DNA of 7,746 nt from CAZJOD01 sp964547525. Lineage in GTDB: Bacteria > Bacillota > Clostridia > JAAYHZ01. The notes below the pieces were generated by a model that ran no database searches, was not told where the DNA came from, and was given only the letters and a program-made list of their open reading frames with translations. Shown piece by piece: positions 1 through 4,211 of this stretch. The position numbers and the translations under genes were made by a program. The stretch covers positions 1 to 7,746 of the forward strand of contig CAZJOD010000169.1 in the NCBI GenBank assembly GCA_964547525.1, written 5' to 3'. The number at the start of each line of letters is the position of its first letter. Within the stretch, counting starts at the first letter, position 1.

Positions 1-2
1 TA

Positions 3-77
3 TGGAGAAAAATTTTATATGATGCTACTACAAAAACTTTATTTTATTACAATGAAACCTTAAAATATATTTTCTAA
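3..77 (+). CDS. Possible 3' end of a plus-strand gene (partial)
   Basis: One plus-strand frame is open from the window edge to a TAA at 75-77 and would give a 24-residue C-terminal tail ending ...TLFYYNETLKYIF. It would converge on, and overlap by 18 bp, the end of the DUF4363 gene. The composition looks protein-like (aromatic and charged residues alternating), but a second frame is also open from position 1 to a TAA at 61-63, so the frame choice is uncertain. The fragment is too short to assign to a family. It could equally be chance in AT-rich DNA. Confidence 0.25.
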   Translation, partial: WRKILYDATTKTLFYYNETLKYIF

Positions 78-452
78 ATTAAATGACGCTGAAAATAATG
101 ATTCTTCCAAATTATGTTTTATAATATTTGCATATTCGTAAGCCATAGGTTTATCTTTTGTTTTTATAGCCGCTTCACATTGTATTATGCTATTGTCCAC
201 ATCCATTATATATTTTTCTTCTAGAATCATAGATCTGAGTTTCTTTTCTTGTTCCCATATGTCTTTTAACTCTTTAATTGTTTCGGCGGCCGAATCATAA
301 TCTTCATTGAACGTTTCTTCTAATAACCTGTCCACTATTATATTTAATTTTTCAGTTGAATTTTTTAAATATATAGAAGGTATTATTAAGAGCATAGCTG
401 TCAAAGCAATTATAACAATGATTTCAATTGTAAAAACAATAGTTTTATTCAA
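60..452 (-). CDS. DUF4363 family membrane-anchored protein
   Basis: This small protein (130 aa from the start chosen here) has one N-terminal membrane segment at about residues 4-26, followed by a charged, mostly helical domain with a central Trp-Glu-Gln-Glu-Lys stretch. That is the usual architecture and length of the DUF4363 family, whose function is unknown. The domain most likely faces the outside of the membrane. The frame is open to a GTG at 462-464, but that GTG lies inside the ribosome binding site AAAGGTGG (461-468, minus sense). The TTG at 450-452 sits 8 nt after the site and is the better start. It overlaps the stop of the upstream DUF421 gene by 8 nt, so the two are probably translationally coupled. 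DUF421 and DUF4363 genes are often adjacent in Clostridia. I see no hairpin terminator after the stop. Confidence 0.8.
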   Translation of the reverse strand: MNKTIVFTIEIIVIIALTAMLLIIPSIYLKNSTEKLNIIVDRLLEETFNEDYDSAAETIKELKDIWEQEKKLRSMILEEKYIMDVDNSIIQCEAAIKTKDKPMAYEYANIIKHNLEESLFSASFNLENIF

Positions 453-1137
453 TAATATTTCCACCTTTGTTTTGTTTCAACTGCATGAAAATTTTATTTT
501 TATGGTCTATACTTGCGAAAAGCAAATCTTCTTCAGACTTTATACTCTTAGTTTTTAAGTAATTTAAAAAATCTTCTTTTGCAATATTTGCTTTAGAAAA
601 ATTGTCAGGTAGGATTTTCCCGTCAATAACCAGATAATAAGGATAGCTTTCATATTCACCCGGTATATTTAAGTCACCACATGTCACACTTCTTTTTTTA
701 ACCTTTGGAATAATACTTAGTTGACCGTTAGTTTCGAGAATAGCATATTCAACATCGGATATATTAGAAATATCTTTTATACGCAATTGTTCGGCCAATT
801 CATTTATAGTATAAAGCTCTTTACGCATATTATCTTCTAAAATTCTGCCTTTTTCAATCATTACAAGCGGCTTTCCGCTTATTAACTTTCTTATTGTTAT
901 ACTTTTCATAGACACATATGAAAAAATCAGTTGCATTGATAATATTGTAAGAATAGGGACCAATCCGTTAATAACAGGCATACCGGTTTCTTGCATTGGA
1001 ACGGTAGCAAGCTCCGATATCATAATCGCAACAGCCAATTCGTAAGGTTGTAGCTGACCTATTTGTCTTTTTCCCATCAATCTCATAACCACAACTACAA
1101 ATAAATATAAAATTATTGTTCTTATTAAATGAGTCAT
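445..1137 (-). CDS. DUF421 (YetF-type) membrane protein
   Basis: The product is 230 aa, the normal size for the DUF421/YetF family. Hydrophobic segments at about residues 5-20, 35-48 and 56-76 should form three membrane helices. Between the first two lies the family signature Met-Gly-Lys-Arg-Gln-Ile-Gly-Gln-Leu followed by Pro-Tyr-Glu-Leu (21-34). Residues 88-145 (Gly-Lys-Pro-Leu-Val-Met-Ile then an alpha/beta region) form the soluble DUF421 domain, followed by a charged C-terminal tail. The biochemical role is unknown. In some Bacillus spores a related protein (2Duf, DUF421 plus DUF1657) raises spore heat resistance, which fits the SASP gene next door, but a spore role here is inference. The ATG at 1137 has GGAG 7 nt upstream. 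It is the first gene of a two-gene unit with DUF4363. The promoter must lie within or beyond the hairpin cluster at 1162-1297; I found no clear match. Confidence 0.9.
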   Translation of the reverse strand: MTHLIRTIILYLFVVVVMRLMGKRQIGQLQPYELAVAIMISELATVPMQETGMPVINGLVPILTILSMQLIFSYVSMKSITIRKLISGKPLVMIEKGRILEDNMRKELYTINELAEQLRIKDISNISDVEYAILETNGQLSIIPKVKKRSVTCGDLNIPGEYESYPYYLVIDGKILPDNFSKANIAKEDFLNYLKTKSIKSEEDLLFASIDHKNKIFMQLKQNKGGNIIE

Positions 1138-1161
1138 ATGGATTCTCCGTTGTAGTTAAAA

Positions 1162-1184
1162 GCGGTAAAGTGATACTTTACCGC
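1162..1184 (-). terminator. Hairpin A: 10-bp stem, terminator-like on the minus strand
   Basis: Positions 1162-1171 and 1175-1184 are perfectly complementary (GCGGTAAAGT / ACTTTACCGC) with a 3-nt loop. On the minus strand the stem is followed by TTTTAACT, resembling an intrinsic terminator or attenuator 25 nt before the DUF421 start. It could stop read-through from the SASP side or act in the DUF421 leader. On the plus strand there is no T-run after it. Confidence 0.45.
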
Positions 1185-1186
1185 CG

Positions 1187-1215
1187 ACCCGAGGTCATTT
1201 GATACGGCCTTGGGT
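1187..1215 (+). terminator. Hairpin B: terminator-like on the plus strand, with no gene upstream
   Basis: Positions 1187-1196 can pair with 1206-1215 (ACCCGAGGTC / GGCCTTGGGT, two G-T wobbles) around a 9-nt loop. The plus-strand continuation TTAATTATTTTTT is a good U-tract. No plus-strand gene precedes it; the nearest genes on both sides run on the minus strand. It resembles the hairpin at 7350-7378 (21 of 29 positions identical without gaps). Confidence 0.45.
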
Positions 1216-1225
1216 TTAATTATTT

Positions 1226-1272
1226 TTTGACATAAATTTTTAAAAAGTATCTTTTTAAAAATTTATGTCAAA
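1226..1272. repeat. Perfect 22-bp inverted repeat with 3-nt spacer (hairpin C)
   Basis: The arms 1226-1247 and 1251-1272 are exact reverse complements, separated only by TAT. Each arm begins TTTGACATAAA from the outside and is very AT-rich inside, so a TTGACA hexamer (a perfect -35 match) appears on both strands. I see no matching -10 at 17 bp on either strand. The arm length is well above what an ordinary terminator needs. It abuts hairpin D directly. Confidence 0.85.
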
Positions 1273-1297
1273 CCCGGTATGTTGGACACATACCGGG
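1273..1297 (-). terminator. Hairpin D: probable terminator of the SASP gene, possibly bidirectional
   Basis: Positions 1273-1282 pair perfectly with 1288-1297 (CCCGGTATGT / ACATACCGGG), with a 5-nt loop. It starts about 25 nt after the SASP stop. On the minus strand it is preceded by an A-rich run and followed by TTTGACATAAATTTTT. On the plus strand it is followed by CTTTTCTTT, so it could stop transcripts from either side. Confidence 0.65.
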
Positions 1298-1321
1298 CTT
1301 TTCTTTAATGAAACTTTTTAC

Positions 1322-1510
1322 TTACATTCCTTGGTTGTTTCTGTATTGTGCGAACACTTTTTTAACTATTGTTCCACCGATTCTACCTGCATCACGAGCT
1401 GAAATGTCACCGTTATAACCTTGGTTAAGATTAACTCCAACTTCTTTAGCAACTTCATACTTCATGTTTTCGAAACCTGAAGGCCGGTTGTTGTTATTAT
1501 TACTTGCCAT
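1322..1510 (-). CDS. Alpha/beta-type small acid-soluble spore protein (SASP)
   Basis: This 62-residue protein coats and protects DNA in the dormant spore and is degraded by the germination protease GPR on outgrowth. The N-terminus is a short Asn-rich stretch (residues 4-8). The family core follows: Met-Lys-Tyr-Glu-Val-Ala-Lys-Glu at 16-23, where GPR is expected to cut, then Asn-Gly-Asp-Ile-Ser-Ala-Arg-Asp-Ala-Gly-Arg-Ile-Gly-Gly at 33-46 and Ile-Val-Lys-Lys at 48-51. The frame is open for 13 more codons upstream, but the ATG at 1508-1510 is the start because the near-perfect site AAGGAGGTGA (1516-1525, minus sense) lies 5 nt before it. SASP genes are normally read by the forespore factor sigma-G. 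The gene is monocistronic, with hairpin D as terminator, and diverges from the DacF-like gene. Confidence 0.96.
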   Translation of the reverse strand: MASNNNNNRPSGFENMKYEVAKEVGVNLNQGYNGDISARDAGRIGGTIVKKVFAQYRNNQGM

Positions 1511-1525
1511 CAATCTCACCTCCTT

Positions 1526-1547
1526 GTTAGTTATTATAATCACTAAC
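1526..1547. repeat. 22-bp imperfect palindrome just upstream of the SASP ribosome binding site
   Basis: GTTAGT (1526-1531) and ACTAAC (1542-1547) flank a central ATTATAAT palindrome, with one mismatched pair. It ends next to the AAGGAGG of the SASP gene. It could be an mRNA leader stem that stabilises the message or an operator. It also contains a TATAAT-like hexamer, but no -35 fits it. Confidence 0.4.
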
Positions 1548-1549
1548 AA

Positions 1550-1841
1550 AAAAATTATTAGTTGAAACTTTTTCCGGTACAGTTATGTATTTAACAAAAT
1601 CGATTTTAAATTTAATATGTCATAAAATTGATCCACATTAAATATGGGAAATTACATATTCTATATTATATAAAAAATTGGTAACAATAAAAATTATCTA
1701 ATTTTTTATTTCGGTAAAATCTTTAGAAGTTGATACTGTTATACCGAATACATTCAGTATACGGCTTTAAAACTCAAATAGTCTTTACCGATAACAATGA
1801 GTAATGCTTTAAAAGTTTATATTTTATTATGGAGTTATTAA
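1550..1841. other. Divergent intergenic region between the SASP and DacF-like genes
   Basis: No open frame here is convincing and no RNA gene was recognised. The region must hold the promoters of both divergent genes. On the minus strand CATATTA (1613-1619) matches the sigma-G -10 pattern, with TAATG (1636-1640) as a possible -35 at a 16-bp spacing, slightly shorter than usual. On the plus side there is a short dyad (1744-1751 / 1757-1764, one mismatch). The widely spaced pair CGGTAAA (from about 1712) and TTTACCG ends about 20 nt before the last A/T-rich stretch ahead of the DacF-like gene. No clear sigma-A, sigma-F or sigma-E promoter was found for the DacF-like gene. Confidence 0.5.
1613..1640 (-). 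promoter_or_regulatory. Candidate sigma-G promoter of the SASP gene
   Basis: Read on the minus strand, TAATG (1640-1636) fits the loose sigma-G -35 pattern and CATATTA (1619-1613) fits the -10, separated by 16 bp where 17-18 is typical. Transcription would begin near 1606, giving a leader of about 95 nt, which is long for a SASP gene. In AT-rich DNA such a match can arise by chance. Confidence 0.3.
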
Positions 1842-3002
1842 ATGAAAAAAATACTTATACTATTTATTATTATTCTTATGACATTTAGTAATGTGATAAA
1901 TGCCGAATCGGACAAGTCCGCTGGAATTATATATGATACCGGTCTAAATATAAATGCTCCCGACATATCCGCACTTTGTGCCGTAGCCATTGATATAAAC
2001 ACCGGCAAAATTCTTTACAAAAAGAATTTTGACAAGAGGACTGCACCTGCAAGTACTACAAAAATGATGACGGCAATAGTGGTTGTTGAAAACTGTAATC
2101 TTAATGATATGGTAACAGTATCAAAAAAAGCTGCTAATACAGGAGGTTCATCCATGGGGTTATATACAGGTCAAAAGATTACGGTTTTAGACTTACTTCA
2201 TGGTCTGTTAATATGTTCGGGTAACGATGCCGCTATCGCATTAGCTGAACATACGGCGGGAGATATCCCGGCCTTTGCGGATTTAATGAATAATAAGGCA
2301 TCTCAATTGGCCTTACATGACACTCACTTTGTTAATCCACACGGACTGGACACCGACGGTCATTATACCACCGCGTGGGACTTGGCGAAAATAGGTGCGT
2401 ATGCTTTATCTCACGATACTATAAGAAAAATTGTCGGAACTAAAAACACTTATGTTGCAGGAAGGAATATGTTCAACACAAATGAACTTCTAGGTTATTA
2501 CGACGGTGTTTACGGACTTAAAACAGGATTCACAAATAATGCGGGTAGATGCCTTGTAACATCTGCAAAAAAAGGTGATTTGGATATTGTAACCGTTGTA
2601 TTGAATTGCCCGACAAAAAGAGCACGGACAACCTCAAGCATAAAGATTCTTGACTATGTTTTTAATACGTATGAATACTATGACCTGGTAAACAAAGGAC
2701 AGATATTCGCAAACATATCGGTTAAAAAAGGAATAGAACCTGTCATCGATATAGTGGCAAGGGAAAACTTTACAATGCTGTTATCCAAATATTCTGCTGC
2801 AAAGTTAGAATATAGTGTTGTTTATCCGGAAATCGTAATAGCTCCTGTGAAAAAAGGAATGCAAGTAGGAAGGCTTCAAATATCGGAAGGTGGCAAATTG
2901 ATATTAAATACACCCTTGGTGGCATCGGAAGATATTGATATCAAAGATTTCAAATACTATTTGAACCGGTTCGGAGAGTCATTATTAAGTATATTTGATT
3001 AA
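1842..3002 (+). CDS. dacF: D-alanyl-D-alanine carboxypeptidase, DacF-like (serine peptidase family S11)
   Basis: This 386-aa penicillin-binding protein removes the terminal D-Ala from peptidoglycan pentapeptides and so lowers cross-linking. A signal peptide is visible (Lys-Lys, hydrophobic stretch 4-19, likely cleavage after Ala21). All three active-site motifs are present: Ser71-Thr-Thr-Lys74, Ser126-Gly-Asn128 and Lys227-Thr-Gly229. A PBP5-type C-terminal beta domain spans about 283-372, and the last 15 residues could form the usual amphipathic membrane anchor. Length is normal. GGAG lies 7 nt before the ATG. In Bacillus the forespore enzyme DacF precedes the spoIIA genes; here no spoIIA genes follow, so the specific symbol rests on similarity and on the SASP neighbour. 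It could equally be a vegetative or DacB-like enzyme. The S11 carboxypeptidase call itself is firm. Confidence 0.93.
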   Translation: MKKILILFIIILMTFSNVINAESDKSAGIIYDTGLNINAPDISALCAVAIDINTGKILYKKNFDKRTAPASTTKMMTAIVVVENCNLNDMVTVSKKAANTGGSSMGLYTGQKITVLDLLHGLLICSGNDAAIALAEHTAGDIPAFADLMNNKASQLALHDTHFVNPHGLDTDGHYTTAWDLAKIGAYALSHDTIRKIVGTKNTYVAGRNMFNTNELLGYYDGVYGLKTGFTNNAGRCLVTSAKKGDLDIVTVVLNCPTKRARTTSSIKILDYVFNTYEYYDLVNKGQIFANISVKKGIEPVIDIVARENFTMLLSKYSAAKLEYSVVYPEIVIAPVKKGMQVGRLQISEGGKLILNTPLVASEDIDIKDFKYYLNRFGESLLSIFD

Positions 3003-3028
3003 ATATTTGAAACAATATTAATTAAAAA

Positions 3029-3062
3029 TGAAATGATGATTTCACTGCTATAAAATTTTTTG
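3029..3062 (+). terminator. Weak candidate terminator after the DacF-like gene
   Basis: TGAAAT (3029-3034) and ATTTCA (3039-3044) form a 6-bp AT-rich stem with a 4-nt loop. A T-run (3056-3061) follows 11 nt later. The stem is weak and the T-run distant, so termination here may be poor or Rho-dependent. Confidence 0.25.
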
Positions 3063-3073
3063 TAATAGAATCA

Positions 3074-3107
3074 ATGATATAATTTAACCACCCCTATATG
3101 ATATAAT
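3074..3107 (+). promoter_or_regulatory. Tandem extended -10 elements (two copies of ATGATATAAT) before the URO-D operon
   Basis: ATGATATAAT occurs at 3074-3083 and again at 3098-3107, 24 bp apart. Each contains TGnTATAAT, a perfect extended -10, which can work without a good -35; indeed no TTGACA-like hexamer lies 17 bp upstream of either. The proximal copy predicts a start near 3114, at the first base of the ribosome binding site. The distal copy predicts a start near 3090, at the left arm of the inverted repeat. Confidence 0.6.
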
Positions 3108-3119
3108 TCTATAGGGGTG
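3089..3119 (+). promoter_or_regulatory. 10-bp inverted repeat covering the ribosome binding site of the URO-D-like gene
   Basis: CACCCCTATA (3089-3098) and TATAGGGGTG (3110-3119) are exact reverse complements around an 11-nt loop. The right arm contains most of the Shine-Dalgarno GGGGTGA (3114-3120); the loop contains the proximal TATAAT. In an RNA begun upstream the hairpin would hide the binding site. In DNA the dyad could be a repressor operator across the -10. No T-run follows, so it is not a terminator. Confidence 0.7.
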
Positions 3120-3127
3120 ATTTGTAT

Positions 3128-4186
3128 ATGTCATATGAAAGAGGTTATGCGGCTTTAAATTTACAAATGCCGGATATTATACCAAGAACCGAGTATTCGG
3201 CCGAATCCCATTGGGAGCTGATTAAAGCGGTCACAGGAATATTGATAAATGAAGGTAGTTCGGGAGCGGATATCTTAAAAGCTCAAAAGGCTTTTAGAAA
3301 AGAATGGGAATATGATTTTAGATGGTCTACACTCATATCACGAAGCGAGTTTAATGACCACTTTACCAAAATGGGTCACGGTATATATGTTGGTAACGGT
3401 TCTGATTTTGATAGTGAAATTAGAATATTATATAATGATGTTGAGGATGTATACGGATTTGACCCGTTTGAGAAATTATTGAATCGGGATAAAAAAACAA
3501 TAGTAAATATGTTTGAAACATCATACAAAAATTCATTGGAGCATTTTCCTGAGGAAGTTGCAATGACCGGGGTGTATGTTACATGTATATCGGGATTGTT
3601 AGAGGTTTTCGGATGGGATATGTTACTATATGCATGTGGAATGGATCCTGATAGGTTTAAAGATGTTTTGAATCGATATGTAAATTGGGTTTACAGATAC
3701 TTTGAAGCCTTAGCCGAATCAAAAGTTCCGGTTGTAATGGTTCATGACGATATGGTTTGGGCTGAAGGAGCAATATTTCATCCTAATTGGTATAGAAGCT
3801 ATGTATTTCCTGCGTATAAAAAATTGATCAATCCTTTAGTCGAAAGCGGTAAAAAAATAATATTTACATCCGATGGTAACTATACTCAATTTGCTTGTGA
3901 TATCGCTGATTGCGGAGTTAACGGGTTTGTATTTGAGCCTTTAACCGATTTAAATTATATGGCTGAAAAATTTGGGAAAACTCATGTATTAATCGGAAAT
4001 GCAGATACGAGAGTTTTGTTGTATGGAAATAAAGACGATATATACACTGAAGTTAAAAGGTGTACTGATATCGGTAGGAACTGTCCGGGATTTTTCATGG
4101 CTATAGGTAACCATATACCGGCTAATACTCCTGTCGACAATGCTTTATATTATAACGACATATTTTTTAAATTAAGGAAAAGATAA
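3128..4186 (+). CDS. Uroporphyrinogen decarboxylase (URO-D) family protein, function unknown
   Basis: The 352-aa product has the length and C-terminal signatures of the URO-D superfamily (COG0407: HemE and the corrinoid methyltransferases MtaA/CmuA). Visible family blocks, numbered from the ATG at 3128, are His-Asp-Asp-Met near 206-209 followed by a Pro-x-x-Tyr-Arg segment, Phe-Glu-Pro-Leu near 269-272, Ile-Gly-Asn-Ala-Asp-Thr-Arg near 289-295, and Ile-Gly-Asn-His-Ile-Pro near 326-331. It is not HemE: the N-terminal Arg-rich HemE motif is absent. It also lacks the zinc ligands of MtaA-type methyltransferases: the His-x-Cys position reads Thr-Ser-Asp (247-249) and the late Cys reads Asn (about 328). 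The frame is open from a TTG at 3122, but the ATG at 3128 lies 7 nt after GGGGTGA and is preferred. It is co-transcribed with the radical SAM gene 25 nt downstream. It may act on a tetrapyrrole, a corrinoid methyl group or an unrelated substrate. Confidence 0.85.
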   Translation: MSYERGYAALNLQMPDIIPRTEYSAESHWELIKAVTGILINEGSSGADILKAQKAFRKEWEYDFRWSTLISRSEFNDHFTKMGHGIYVGNGSDFDSEIRILYNDVEDVYGFDPFEKLLNRDKKTIVNMFETSYKNSLEHFPEEVAMTGVYVTCISGLLEVFGWDMLLYACGMDPDRFKDVLNRYVNWVYRYFEALAESKVPVVMVHDDMVWAEGAIFHPNWYRSYVFPAYKKLINPLVESGKKIIFTSDGNYTQFACDIADCGVNGFVFEPLTDLNYMAEKFGKTHVLIGNADTRVLLYGNKDDIYTEVKRCTDIGRNCPGFFMAIGNHIPANTPVDNALYYNDIFFKLRKR

Positions 4187-4193
4187 TTATATT

Positions 4194-4200
4194 GAGGTGA
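4194..4200 (+). promoter_or_regulatory. Ribosome binding site deciding the radical SAM start
   Basis: GAGGTGA contains an in-frame GTG (4197-4199) that would lengthen the protein by 5 residues. Because that GTG lies inside the binding site, the ATG at 4212 is preferred. Its spacing of 11 nt from the site is longer than usual and may make translation weak. Confidence 0.6.
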
Positions 4201-4211
4201 TACTACAGTAT

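Noticed and set aside
307..558. Plus-strand open frame opposite the DUF421/DUF4363 junction
   Set aside because: It has no ribosome binding site, lies opposite two well-supported genes and has a hydrophobic, low-complexity composition typical of antisense frames.
1227..1271. Divergent sigma-A promoters from the two TTGACA hexamers of the 22-bp inverted repeat
   Set aside because: Neither strand has a reasonable -10 at 16-18 bp; the hexamers are more simply part of the repeat arms.
3003..3121. Cobalamin riboswitch in front of the URO-D/B12 radical SAM operon
   Set aside because: The gap is only about 120 nt, no B12-box-like GCCACTG was found, and the only clear structure is the 10-bp hairpin over the ribosome binding site.
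3122..3127. TTG at 3122 as start of the URO-D-like protein
   Set aside because: It is 1 nt from the Shine-Dalgarno; the ATG at 3128 has the normal 7-nt spacing.
4197..4211. GTG at 4197 as start of the radical SAM protein
   Set aside because: The codon is part of the GAGGTGA binding site, and the family N-terminus (Phe-Val-Ala-Leu-Asn) begins right after the ATG at 4212.
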